This document shows positions 35,668 through 46,758 of a DNA stretch of 64,000 nucleotides, piece by piece (within the stretch, counting starts at the first letter, position 1; each line of letters starts with the position of its first letter). Position numbers and translations under genes: made by a program. The notes under the pieces were generated by a model. The model saw nothing but the letters and a program-made list of their open reading frames with translations, was not told the DNA's origin and searched no databases. The DNA comes from Phytoseiulus persimilis (taxonomy: Eukaryota; Arthropoda; Arachnida; Mesostigmata; Phytoseiidae), in NCBI GenBank assembly GCA_037576195.1, contig CM075101.1, positions 15,562,001-15,626,000 of the forward strand. The letters run 5' to 3'.

Positions 35668-36658
35668 AGCGCATTAAACGCAACTTCCACCAGCCGTCAA
35701 AGAATTTGTTGCAGCCCATTTCCATCTAATGACCCCCGCAATCTTGGAATTGATTAGGGCGTCGGCACTCTGTCTCCATCAGCAATGCCATTTTATGGCT
35801 GGAAGAGGAAATGGGCGCATTTAGCGATTCCGAACAGTTCTGGGATCCCGTGCATGATTTTGGTGCTTCCGAAATCACCTTTTCCTTGAAGAGAAGACAA
35901 AGCTCCACCAAGCGTGTGGAAGCCCCTGCTTTCGAGCTTCCAACGCGTTACAACTTCTCCGGTCTACAATCTCACAATGCGGACAATAGTGAATTTAGCG
36001 CACACTTATGTCATCTGCGGAGTAAATGTATTTCGAACCCAGTAAATACAGTCGAATCAGACGGAAACGGATAGGGCTTCTTCGGAAACTCACACGTGAG
36101 CGTGCTATACCCTTCCCGTAGAGTAGGAGTTCCAGAAATTTATTATATGTCAGTTTCTCACGCGTTTTGAAACATTCTCGGAACCAGCCGAGGTATCAGA
36201 ACAACATCTATAACCGAAACACAATAAATATACAAATACCGTATGGGCAAAGAGGCTCGTATAGCGCCAAGAATGAATCCTTTACCTCGAAAAAGAGGAA
36301 ATGATCTCCATGATCCAGCTTTTAACAACTCCCTCTCTGGAGCTCGAGCCGAGAATATCCTAAATCTTCCTGAACTCGCTTTCCAAGCTGAAAATGGGCG
36401 AAGCATTTCGAACCCGCCAGGAGTGTCCGAAATGATCGACGAAAACGTCCAGTCATGTATTTGAAATGACACTTGATTATTTTTTGTCGCTTTTGTGCGT
36501 TATTCGTAGACGGTATCTCAGTAGAAAAATGTCAAGAGATAGGAGCGCACAAAAAAAGTTCGATGAAATAAGCTCTGAATCTCTAGAGTCTGACTGTGGT
36601 TTCGAGCCTCTCCGAGTCTGGTAGTTTCTTCGCCCAGATCATCGTTACATGCTTGAGC

Positions 36659-38447
36659 TCAGCTCTGTATGGCTTGTTGAAAGTGCCTGAAGCGGAGCGG
36701 GTGCATCTGGAGCAGGCCTTGCACTTGCTGGGCATGCAAGACTCTCTGCACAGACACTGCTTGAGGTAGGCTTTGCGCACCCTGGTGATTGAGATACGGG
36801 CCGGGCGCAGCATGGAATGCCTTCTGCGTCGCTTGAGCCTGGAGCACCTCTTGCGCTTGTTGCAATTGATGTTCTTCAGTTTCTGCTGTGGAATGTTGGT
36901 GCTGGCTGTCTCCTGGTTGATCATAGATTCCTTGCCCTTCTGTGAGAGCAGTATTAGCCTGCGCTGGTCGATTCGGATGTAGTTCTTGTAGGCGATCCGC
37001 TTCGTGTCCCGCGTTCACGTGCTGTGCCTCTTCGACGACTTGGCCATGCTGAACTCCCTGATCGTGTTGCGCTCCGTGTGGATCCTGCCCATGTCGTACT
37101 TCCTGGACGTGGATCTGACCGTGCTGACCATCTGGTACAGCGTGAGTATGCGGATCGTGGCTCAAGTGATCCCGATCTACTGTTTGGCCATGCGCACCGT
37201 GACCTCGCACTTCTGTTTGATCCTTCAGGATGGGCTGGTGGTAGCCTCCGCCGGTACTATGCGGCACATCCGATTGTTTCGCGGGTCTCTTGATGTAAAC
37301 GGGAACCGGAACCTCAACGACGCGCTTCACAAATACCTCTTGATAAATGGGAACTTCAACGGGCACCTCGACATAGCGTGGTATAGCAATCACCTTATGA
37401 TATGGCACTGAGTAGTATTTCGGGACCTGAAAGGGTTTTTGAATTGGTGCAACCTGCGATCTGGTCGGATACTCCCTCAGCTTCAAGTATCTCATGATTG
37501 ATGAAGAATCCGTTCCTGATATCCAATTCGATACCGTACGATATCTGACTACTGTGACTTACCTTGATAGGGACTCGGACGATTTTTTCCATCTTCACGG
37601 GGACTGCTTTGTACATCGGGATCTGCTCAGGTCGGAATACGGGGTACGGCAGAGGCAGCGAAACATGTTTCAATACAGGGACGTGTTTCGGTAGCGAAAT
37701 TGTTTTCCGTACCGGTACAATGTGCGGCAAGTGATGGCTCTACGGAAAAAAAATGTCCGATTCAAGTGTTTCCGCGGGAATCCAGGCGGAATCCCGATCC
37801 ATAATGATGTTCCTAACGAGCCTGACGAAATTTCGTGTAACTCGTTGCTCTAGACCCCCGAATGGAACGCTGCTGTTTTCGAATTCGATCGAGCGGTAAA
37901 ATGTGCGTATCGCGGCCGACCGGGGAAATGCCACACAGGAATCAATCCGCGACTCCGGCCCCGCTATTGTGAACGGAAATGTAAAACCTGAGCAGACACT
38001 TTTGGAACAACTGGAAACGAGAGAGCTAAGATACTTTCCCTGGGAGTGTTTCCCCTTCCCGAAAACCCAATCAAACTCGGCGTCGCATACGATCGAAAGA
38101 CGCATCTCATGCAAATTCATTTCTCATGTGGAAATTCAGACGGAAATTCGATCTACATCCGTCTGAGCAGATAAATTAGAGGTTGACAATCCGCTTACAT
38201 CAGCTTATTACATCTTGGGCTCATCGGAAAAGAGGTTCTTCCAGAATGCCCGATGGACGTTCCGGATCTAGAAATCTCACGAAGCAGAGGTTGGTGTACG
38301 AGGGTTCGTTCCACATACCTTGCCGAAACTTGAGAAAAATCCATTGTGTCCTCCGATGTACGCACTGGAATGATGCGAACGTACCGGCTCAATGAAACCA
38401 GCCAGCAGACTCGTAGCGACAACGAGCGTAGAGAAAATCCGATGCAT
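36659..38447 (-). CDS. Secreted VPV-repeat, His/Gln-rich protein (3 exons)
   Basis: This is the best-supported gene in the window. Exon 1 is 38447-38319, exon 2 is 37739-37563 and exon 3 is 37453-36659, giving 366 residues. Introns of 579 and 109 bases start with GTATGT and GTAAGT, end in CCGTAG and CGCAG, and are both phase 0. The start ATG follows GAAGCC and opens a signal peptide (MHRIFSTLVVATSLLAGFIE), so the product is exported. Residues 44 to about 145 are Val/Pro/Lys repeats such as HVPVLKHV, KAVPVKM, YVEVPVEVPIYQE and VEVPVPVYIKRP. From about 150 the chain is low-complexity His/Gln/Gly. A 278-codon open run in exon 3 is far beyond chance. Repeats of this VPV type are known from insect cuticle-associated proteins such as the Vajk group, so a cuticle or extracellular matrix role is inferred. 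No catalytic domain is visible. The nearest downstream AATAAA on this strand is at 36144-36139. Confidence 0.85.
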
Positions 38448-39383
38448 GGCTTCTACCACAGAGAGCTGAGAGCAACAACGGAACCAACTCCCTCAACCGC
38501 GGGCATACAATCACTTGAATAACAACAGAGCCTCAGAAGAGGCGAAAATAACTCGTCGATTTCTAAGCACTTGCTGGAAAAATGGTCCTCGCGCGTCGTG
38601 AATCGCTAGAGCCAAACCGGGGAGGAGCACGCGAAGATCGAAGAAGACCGCGACAGCGACCACGACGACGACAACAGCAACAAGAACCGCATCGATGGAT
38701 GGACCCAGTTGGAAGTGGCTTTCGGTTTAGGCCGATCCTCCCGGCACTGGTTTTCGTGGCGCTGTCGGTGTGAAGGCACCGTTCGGCTCGCCGGCGAATG
38801 GGTCCGACTAAGCGAACCACCAATAGAATCTATACAGATAGGAAGGGGCAATCGCGACGGCGCGGTAAGGCGATGGGAATCGGTCGACCCTTACCGACGT
38901 TCCAGCCGCCGGCCGACCGACTGAACGGAGGAACGAACGAACCGCGCCGAAGAAGAGGCAGGCGGGCGGGCATGCGACCGTGCAGTCAAGTAGTCATCAA
39001 CGGATAACCCACTGTTTGTTTTCAGCGCCTAAGGCTTTGACCCGAAAAGCTCTTCGGTGAAATACTTATCTCACCCTGAAGAACGTCACCGGTCGACATG
39101 GCTCTCTCAATTCTGGAATTCTGTCACGGCGAAGTCTGGGAGAAGCCATGCGACGATCGTGATAACCGATTTCGAAGTTCAGACGATTTCCGTCATTCGT
39201 CGATACCATGTTCCCGGCCTCATGTTTGCCGGGGTTTCTGAGAGTGACAGCGCTTGAATAGGAATGCGACTCCATGACTGAAATCTCATCACAGGCAGTG
39301 TGCATGGAATTCCAGGGGAACTGCTGCATTCCCGTGGAAGTTGAATAGGAAGCAATGCATTTGTTGATTCCGATTATATTTAA

Positions 39384-39791
39384 TCATTGGGCAACTTCTA
39401 TGCGCATTGAGAACAATGCCGCTGTTATGTAATCGGTGACCCGATCGCGACAATGAGCGTCGCCGAGCTCTCGGCGCCAACCGTGGATCTGGAAATTCTC
39501 GGGGACGGAACAGTACGAGAAAATTCTCTCAGGCCGGATACCCGAGTTTCCATAGGTTTTCGAAGTCTTCAGTCTGGGCGAATGAAAGCAGTCGAATAAC
39601 CCAGGGAGATCATTCCTCAATATGTCCCGTAGATCAGGTCTTATCACAGGACTGGTCAAACTGCAGCGGGGTCTATCACAGACCATGAAAATCAGGATAT
39701 TTTGTTCCGCGTGAGCGAGCGAACAGGAGTCAATAAGACGTCGCATCTTCACGCAACTCGGCGTTTCCGTCTTTTCGAATGAACGTCCCAT
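39384..39791 (-). CDS. Unrecognised 135-residue open frame
   Basis: ATG at 39791 opens MGRSFEKTETPSCVKMRRLI and the frame continues to TGA at 39384 with a mixed, protein-like composition (RPDLRDILRNDLPGLFDCF; ITAALFSMRIEVAQ at the end). There is no signal peptide or membrane helix. Third-position G/C is only slightly raised. Not recognised; could be chance. Confidence 0.22.
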   Translation of the reverse strand: MGRSFEKTETPSCVKMRRLIDSCSLAHAEQNILIFMVCDRPRCSLTSPVIRPDLRDILRNDLPGLFDCFHSPRLKTSKTYGNSGIRPERIFSYCSVPENFQIHGWRRELGDAHCRDRVTDYITAALFSMRIEVAQ

Positions 39792-40674
39792 TTTCGAATT
39801 TGGCAAGTGATTGATCCGCCGCAAATTCTGAGCGTGATGCTCATCCGAAGGGAAGGAATTCTTTTCTCCAGCTCTAATAGTCAAAGAGCACCATCTCCAG
39901 TACCCACTACCCGCGCCGGACGGTTCGCCGACCCCTCACGAAATCCGGATGTTTTTATGAGACCCGATCTGTTTTATTTTACGGTGCCCGTGACTGAAGC
40001 TGTAACATCGCCGCTCACCCAGATCCCGTCCACTATCACGCGAAACTGAAAGCCGCCGCAAGCCAGATTACAGCGGGGAAACGTTCGAGACTAGGCGATG
40101 AAGATTAGCGGGCTGGTGAATTCCAAATTTCCCTCTTAAGTTTCACCGATGGGCATCGTGTCTTAGGGAATACAACGGATGGGCCCACGTTCGGGCCAGA
40201 GGGTCATGAAGTCAGATTCATGCTTCTAAGGGCTCTTGGGGGCGAAGCTCGTTCTTGATGGCAAACATCGATAAATCGAGCTGGATTCAATCGGTAGGAT
40301 ACTCTCCCTATCTGAACCATCTTAAGACCCAAGCCCACCGCCCGCAATGGGATTTGCGAGGCGATAGGGAGTGTTACTGAAGCAATACCGAAAGGTGAAT
40401 CCGGGACACTCCTGAGGGCTGGCTGAGAGGTTCAGCCGAAAACAGAGGATACTCTCCCTGTCAAAGCTTCCCACAATGACTAAAACAGTTCGTTCATTCC
40501 GAGGTGGAGACTCCCATGTGCTGTGGGCAAGCCTGAAAAGCAAGCACGAGATGCGTATTCTCACAGCGATTGGATTAACGACCATCGTCCCACCGTCGAT
40601 GTTCTGTCAAAGCAAGCTCAGCTGAGGCTCATAGTAGCTGTGATTGGACGGTAGAAAGCAGGTCTGCATATTCT

Positions 40675-41073
40675 TCAATTTCCAAAGAGGTTCCCGTCAA
40701 ACGGCCCCTGTCCGTCGACCAAGATATTCGCAGGAGCTCTACTTTTCGGAGCCTGCGGTGGGATCTCAACTGACCCATACGAGCGAGGGGGGAGCGACCG
40801 GTGGAACACAATTCGGGGCAGCGCTGCCTTCTCCCAAGGCGAGGCTTTGATGTCGTCAAATTCCATGAAGACATCTTGACACTCACCGTCTCCGACGGAA
40901 GCTACTGGACAACCAACAATCAAGCCATCCGAAACATCACTCACCCTGGATCCTAGACAGACTGCTCCTCTTCCACATGAAACATAACAGCATGCTGAAT
41001 CAATGGAACGGATCCTGTGGACCACAGACCCGCTCGGGAAAACCAAGCCTTTCGTTGCCTTGCGAAGCGGCAT
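40675..41073 (-). CDS. Unrecognised 132-residue open frame
   Basis: ATG at 41073 in good context (TAGAATG) starts MPLRKATKGLVFPSGSVVHR. The frame is rich in Gly, Val, Asp and Ser, with five Cys in its first half, then VFMEFDDIKASPWEKAALP and ILVDGQGPFDGNLFGN at the end. The composition is among the most protein-like in the middle of the window. Two internal GTGAGT sites (about 40932 and 40882) could act as donors. No family is recognised. Confidence 0.3.
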   Translation of the reverse strand: MPLRKATKGLVFPSGSVVHRIRSIDSACCYVSCGRGAVCLGSRVSDVSDGLIVGCPVASVGDGECQDVFMEFDDIKASPWEKAALPRIVFHRSLPPRSYGSVEIPPQAPKSRAPANILVDGQGPFDGNLFGN

Positions 41074-44033
41074 TCTAACGCTCGAGAGGTGACGGCGAGT
41101 GATTGTGAGCCTCAAATATTGCAACCCAACAAGCATTCACTCTTGGAGTCCATCAACCCTGGAAATCTCCTCGACGAAAGTCCTTTGTAGAGCCATGCGA
41201 TTGGACATTTGTTTCCACGAGTTAATTGTTTGTTTGTTTCTGACTGCTCTTTTTGTTCGCTTTTTTTGTGCGTTCGATGGAAGCTCGACGTCAATGGCGC
41301 GACGGACCATTTCGGCCTCGACAGCGGAGGGAAACAGAAAGTTGCAATTAAGATAGTTTCATTTTCCCCGGCACGCGGCCTGTCCAACGGACCGGTCAAG
41401 AACGCACCACAGGATCATCGCCCCCATTATTCTTTCTGTGAAACGTTTCTTTCGCTCCCAGTTTGGGTCGCGGCACCAGAAAGAACCGACGCGGAAGCAG
41501 CCGTAGAGGGGCCCTTTCAAGCGCCATGGAACCGATGCTGATCAAAGGTGCAAAGCATCGAGAGATCGGTCGAGATCGTTTCGGTTTCGGAATTACGACC
41601 GTCTGCTTGTTTGGAACCGGAGCGCTGCTAATGGAATACATCCAGCAATACATACAACGGTGGACTATACGTGATTGATTGATTTCGAATCGGTTCATCA
41701 ACGATTTCTTATTTAGAGTACTTGTCAGTAAACGATTGAGCCAAGTATCTTCTGGAAGCCCTGCACAGTTCCGACTCACCTGGGAACTTGAAGCTTCTCG
41801 TGAGCTCCCAAAATGAACAATCAAAAAAGCGACGAAGCACTCAGCGACAGGCTTACGGTCAGCGAGACAAGCTCTTCTGGCCGATCCCGATCAATTCGAC
41901 TGGATGGAAACGAAACTAGTTTTTATGTCTCTCTACAATTTCTCTCCCGCCACTCCTCCCCCCGCTCGTGCAGTTTATTCTGATCCTTGCGGTGGACGTG
42001 GCCAGGCTGACGGTGGCGGAGGTGCCGACCAACACATGGACGCTCATTCTCCTTTGCCTCCAGCCTGGGAGCGACCGAGCGGCGGCGTCGTTAGAGACTT
42101 TGAAAGAGTCTTCTCCATTCAGTCGCTCCAGCCCTAAAAATGTCAGCCGTGTTTCCTTTGGTTCACCTCCTTCTAATTAGGGAATATTTCGGTGGCTGGG
42201 AAAAGACGGTCGTATAAACGGATGAAGGAACGGGCGTCTCAGCAGACTTCTACATTAGGACGCATTCACAGAGCCTCCCATGGAAGCTCGAGTAAAAACC
42301 CTCATATTAGCGAGGATCGGGAAACCGAAGGAAAGAGTGAGAGTACGAATCCAAGAGCCCGTACACAAGACAAGATTTTGTCACAGTGGTCCACACTACG
42401 GAGACCCGGCCATTTCTGGGGCTATGTGGTGGATACTCGGAGAATACTCGGCTAGTTTTCAATTCTTTTGTCCGCCATTTTGAGGTATCCGTCCTGGGAG
42501 AGAACCATTCCATGATCAAAATTTATTCCAATGGTGAAATCGCTCGCCCATCTTTACTTTAGCCCCAGGTAGGTGCCCTTCAATCAGAGGAAATACGTGA
42601 ATGTTGGATTATCCCTCCAGCGTTATTTGGAAGCCTGGAGCTCAAAGTTTTTTTGGGTCTGATGGTTTGCCAGCGATCCTATCCAACACGCACGGAAGCC
42701 AGTGTCCAATCCTTCGATTAGAATAAATCGTTTATTCAAGAGTCTCCCCACGTGATCGTCGCTGCCGGCAAGCGCTGTCGACAACTCGATCCATGAACTA
42801 TGATTTTCCATGGGCCGAATGCTTCCGTCCTGTACTGTGTGCAGCGTTTGGCTCAAAACGGGGCTTGATGGGCGCAGTGCATTGCCACGGATTCAATTCA
42901 GAGCATCGAATTCCGAAGAACCACTCAGAATTTAACGAGGACAAACATTAGTGAGCCGCCACGCGACGAGGTATTGCATCAACTCCGAAGGGAATCTGAG
43001 GGAAGGAGCTTCCAATATCCGGCGAACGAAAATTGGGCATGTTGGGAGTCCTCGACGCACTCCACGTCGAGCGGGAGAGCATTTCCTCAACGTAACAGGC
43101 ACCGTAAACGGGAAAATTACTCGTAGCCCGCGTCGTCTTCAGATAACCTCACATACCGTGAGGTAGGGATCCGGTGCTCCGAAACGAACGGTTTCGTCAC
43201 CGTTCGTTTTCAAGCCCAAGTTTGACAGTTTTGGACGCATGGGCGAGCGAAGGACCGAGCGGGCGGGCTTCCATGTGCGTTGTTTGTGAGTCGTGTGCGA
43301 TTGTGCTTCATTTCAGTCGGGCCAATGATCGGGAAATGTTTGCACCTACTTCCGCTCGCCAGAAGCGAGGGGATGCTACAGTTATTGAGGTGAAAAAAAA
43401 GCGAACGAAAGAAAGGAAAAAATAATAATACCCGACCGGGTGTGGTTACGCTGCTAAATACGCGACGGAGCGAGCCCACGCGGGCGCGTCAAAACATGAG
43501 GATTCCACGGTCATCACGGGATCTTCGTTGCGATCGATGGAGCAGATACGCGTCGATCAGGAGGAGTCCGAAAATACACACGACGTCCGGGAGGCGAGCG
43601 GAATCGACCAATCGACATGGCGGTCATTCAACGATCTATTTTGGAGAAAGACGAAGCTTTTGACTGAAGATGGATCGTCGATAGGAGGAAGGTAATGACT
43701 GGAAATGTAAATAAAAATCAAACCCCATAGCAGCTCCATTCACTGGCAGCTCTGATGGCTCTCTATTTCTCCCATTAACGAATCGTTCCAAATCAGCGCA
43801 AAATGATTCCGTGTCCTAGCAGCGTTCATGAACGAGCGGAGATGACTGTTGGGGAACGAAAGAGCAGTTCACGGAATCTATAAGGAGGTACCTTACTCGA
43901 AAAATCGATATTTTCGTAAATCCCACCGATTTTTGTTCTGTGCATATTTCGGTAGGGAGGACCTTTGAGAATCCACACGCGGAAATTTGGAATCGAGCGA
44001 GCAGCGCATGAACGCATTTTTCAAGATGGCGCT
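41074..44033. other. No supported gene
   Basis: Short frames on both strands with no splice support. The hairpin at 43181-43212 and a T/A-rich patch near 43420 are the only visible features. The spacers 33800-34733, 35668-36658, 38448-39383 and 39792-40674 are likewise without supported genes. Confidence 0.5.
43181..43212. other. Short perfect inverted repeat (hairpin)
   Basis: AAACGAACGG, an 8-base loop (TTTCGTCA), then CCGTTCGTTT. The arms are 10 bases and perfectly complementary. No T run follows, and nothing shows its function. Confidence 0.6.
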
Positions 44034-44501
44034 ATGGTCACTTCCGAACTCAAGGCTTCTAAACGCTGTAAATTCCTGAGGCTTGCATCGGACTCCGAAC
44101 GAGTACGAATTCAGCGACTCGGAAGCGTGCCACAGCCAACTCTGGAAGAAATGTGGCCCACCACGACCAAATCAAAACCTCGGGAGACGGAAATCTTTCC
44201 TAGTTTCAGAGCCTTCCACCTTCAAGTCACTATTTACTTTCGGCCACGGCCGAGCCAACCGTTCGGAGCGCGCGAGTATCCTGTTCTCGTGGCCCTGTTG
44301 GTGGCTTGCAGTGAGCTGGTTTTCCAGCCTTGGAAAACTGGCTGCTTGCGTGGAGGCCGCCAAACTGACATGTACCAAGTTCAGTCATCTCGTAATGATG
44401 ATAGTCGCGTTCAAAGGAAAAACTCCGTCTTCTTCGAAAGTTCCGATACCGATAAGAATTTTTTGGTCTCTTGGATTACAAGTCTATTGCAACTTATTTG
44501 A
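44034..44501 (+). CDS. Unrecognised open frame, overlapped by a second long frame
   Basis: ATG at 44034 starts MVTSELKASKRCKFLRLASD and the frame runs 155 codons to TGA at 44501 with charged, plausible composition and a hydrophobic stretch (VLVALLVACSELVF) near residue 95. A second plus-strand frame, 44083-44625, about 180 codons, overlaps nearly all of it. At most one is likely translated. Neither is recognised. Confidence 0.22.
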   Translation: MVTSELKASKRCKFLRLASDSERVRIQRLGSVPQPTLEEMWPTTTKSKPRETEIFPSFRAFHLQVTIYFRPRPSQPFGAREYPVLVALLVACSELVFQPWKTGCLRGGRQTDMYQVQSSRNDDSRVQRKNSVFFESSDTDKNFLVSWITSLLQLI

Positions 44502-45626
44502 TCGATATCAATCCTCTCGTTCGGAAGTTTCAGGGTTCAAAACTTTGAATGCTTTTTTCTCAGTCCGTGGAAATCGCATTCCGGCTAGTCTCCAGAACCG
44601 GTTCCTGAGAAAAGTACGCGACTGATTGCCACCAATTTTTCATGATAGTAAGAGCATGGTTGGGGGTTGATGCGTAAGTATCGGACTTCGGATTATTTCG
44701 CTCAGGTTATTAGATCGCCGGCCTCGAAATCGGGCATCTTAGGATGAACCGTGATTTTTTCCGCGATTCGGAATCTCAACTCCGTGAAAAATTCCTGGAA
44801 AATTATATCCAAATTCCAGATACATACGCACTCGCCCCCACCCCTCCTTTGCACATTGCCACCTGTCCCGCGGATCTCATACGCGTGGTTTTCTCTGGAA
44901 CCGGTTTCGCCCGAACCCATGGTTTTTCGCCATTGATTCGAAGACAACGAAGTTTGCGGGTTTTCTTGGGGATAATCTTGGTGGGGATAATCGCGGGTGC
45001 CCTTCCTGATGGTCATAGTCCCACCCCTCTAAGTGCAGAACCTGTGAATTCTGCGATTTGAGTAAGGTACCCCCATAAAGTAAGGAGACTGAGATGACGA
45101 CACCGGTTCATCTGAATACCGCTAACCTCGCCCTTGTCGATGCTGTATTTTGAGGATTCGGAAACGTTCTCCGGCCGAAATGACGGGTTCATTGGTAAAT
45201 TCGGAGTCAAGCTCACGCTATTCAAATCTCGTTCTCGAGGATCGCCGATTTCCCGGCGTAATATTTCCCCGGACTCGTCGCTAGTGTACGAGACGAAACT
45301 TGTTGCAGGAGAACTCTGTGAGTTCCTCCCTCATTCGGGCATCGACATGTTTCCTCCTCCGAGCAACAAGGTAGCGGCGCGAATCGGCTATCCGAAGACA
45401 CAATGTCAGTTGGGGGAGGTTCCGATTTCCTGTGGTGCTAAGCAAAAGAGGTCGCGACTCGTAACAACTGCGAGTCAAGACTCCGTCGCTCGTCTCCGCT
45501 GCACCGGGCGTAAACGGCGGCCGAGCTTGCTCTCAGTTCGCTACAGCTCGTTGGCTGGTTCCTTGTTCGCTGCTTGCTGTTGGAGAAGATCTATTTTGAT
45601 GTTCAATATTAACGTACTCGGCTGGC

Positions 45627-45690
45627 TGGCTGGCTAGCTAGTTCACTGGCAAGGGAGCTGGTTCGCTAGCAACCAGGGAGACAGCCGGGT
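45627..45690. repeat. GGCT/CTGG-type imperfect tetramer repeat
   Basis: GGCTGGCTGGCTAGCTAG followed by related GGCTGG units near 45705. Similar CTGG/CAGC-type tetramers occur at 10772-10806 (CCAGCCAGG units) and 25912-25932 (GACTGACTGACTGG). Confidence 0.6.
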
Positions 45691-45920
45691 GAACTTGCTT
45701 GGTGGCTGGCTGGAGCCATGCTGGAAAGAAATTATTCAACACGTTCACTGGTGTTCTGCGAAACCAACAGGCGTCGCTTGGCTTTCGCTGTGGGAGGGAA
45801 ACTTAAATGACCGACTATCACCCGCTGTCTATCGCCTTTAACCCGCTCGTTCGGTTCTCCATCGACTGCCGTTAAGCGCTCTTGTTTGCGTTTCGCCTAG
45901 TTGAGGAGAAACCGCCCCGC

Positions 45921-46268
45921 ATGGACGCTCAGATCGCGTTGAAAAGGCGCCGATTCCCAAACTTCTGTGGGGCGTCGACAGAAGATCGCGATGATCTTTG
46001 TGCGGAACGGATGAGCGCGGACTCGCTCGCCTCTGTTGTGGTCTCATTCAATAGAGCTCGTCACGGGGCTTCACCTCGCGTCGCCCGGGACGAAAATCAC
46101 ACGTTTTTCTCCACGTTCATGACCGGGACCTCGACATACAGATGGAGATCGATCGTGGAACAGGAATCCGTCTCTATTCCTCTCCGCAAACTCACTCACT
46201 GTCTGACTTTTTCACTCACTAACTCGGCTGGTTCTGTTCCTCGGTGGCCGAGATCGCTGGCCCCATGA
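45921..46268 (+). CDS. Candidate basic, possibly nuclear protein
   Basis: ATG at 45921 starts MDAQIALKRRRFPNFCGAST, with a KRRR cluster that could be a nuclear localisation signal, then acidic DRDDLCAERMSADSLASVVV. The frame has high third-position G/C and ends at TGA 46268. A second frame (46483-46758) follows on the same strand and carries a similar LKRPCPENEPFFLPPPRKK segment, so the two might be parts of one transcript. The antisense strand is also open over parts. I do not recognise the family. Confidence 0.28.
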   Translation: MDAQIALKRRRFPNFCGASTEDRDDLCAERMSADSLASVVVSFNRARHGASPRVARDENHTFFSTFMTGTSTYRWRSIVEQESVSIPLRKLTHCLTFSLTNSAGSVPRWPRSLAP

Positions 46269-46426
46269 ATGGCCACAGAATGGTCGAAGTGCGAGCTTCA
46301 GCTCGAACGGACTTGTTTACCGAGGGGAAGGAGCACGCAAGCATCAAATCAGGGGTGCTCTACTCGACGTCTACCGTTGCCATTGTCGTCGTCGTCGTCG
46401 TCGCCGGCTTCATCATCATCTTCTAG
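46265..46426 (+). CDS. Possible tail-anchored peptide from a GTC microsatellite
   Basis: ATG at 46265 overlaps the stop of the preceding frame (ATGA). The 53-codon frame has very high third-position G/C and ends in TVAIVVVVVVAGFIIIF, a hydrophobic tail made by six GTC repeats followed by ATC repeats. It could be a tail-anchored peptide or the last exon of a membrane protein. It is equally explained as a simple repeat read in a hydrophobic frame. Confidence 0.15.
   Translation: MNGHRMVEVRASARTDLFTEGKEHASIKSGVLYSTSTVAIVVVVVVAGFIIIF
46385..46402. repeat. (GTC)6 microsatellite
   Basis: Six GTC units, followed shortly by CATCATCATC. In one plus-strand frame they encode a Val run at the end of a small open frame. 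Confidence 0.85.
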
Positions 46427-46482
46427 TAGCGCCCAAGCTAGCTGTTGCGAGTGCCAGCAAGATCGGCACAAGCGGCTGCTTA

Positions 46483-46758
46483 ATGAACGAGACCTTGTCT
46501 AATGGACTACAATGCGCCACGGATTGCACTGAGGCACCGCTGACCACCAAGGCATCATCATCATCATGGCATGATTGCCTCGGAGCCGTCGATTGTTCGG
46601 CCACTTTTGCTGCTGCTTCCAATCTCAAGAGACCGTGTCCTGAGAATGAGCCGTTTTTTCTCCCTCCCCCGAGGAAGAAGAGCCTCGTTCTTTGTCGCGC
46701 GCTGCTCGGCTTCCGCGTCGATTCGTTCCCTTCACTCTCAGCAGTAAAAGCCTCGTGA
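46483..46758 (+). CDS. Candidate 91-residue protein with PPPRKK motif
   Basis: ATG at 46483 (CTTAATG) opens MNETLSNGLQCATDCTEAPL, a Ser run, then NLKRPCPENEPFFLPPPRKK, a basic cluster fit for a nuclear signal, and ends at TGA 46758. Composition and third positions look coding. The opposite strand holds a frame ending in a hydrophobic tail over 46416-46628, so strand is uncertain. Unrecognised. Confidence 0.28.
   Translation: MNETLSNGLQCATDCTEAPLTTKASSSSWHDCLGAVDCSATFAAASNLKRPCPENEPFFLPPPRKKSLVLCRALLGFRVDSFPSLSAVKAS

Noticed and set aside
37004-37411. A 135-codon hydrophobic plus-strand frame opposite the VPV gene
   Set aside because: It is the antisense of the His/Gln-rich exon; the minus-strand gene has a signal peptide and phase-matched introns.
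14938-40335. Shared AAGACCCAAGCC at about 14944 and 40323 as a dispersed repeat
   Set aside because: The match does not extend beyond about a dozen bases, so it is expected by chance.
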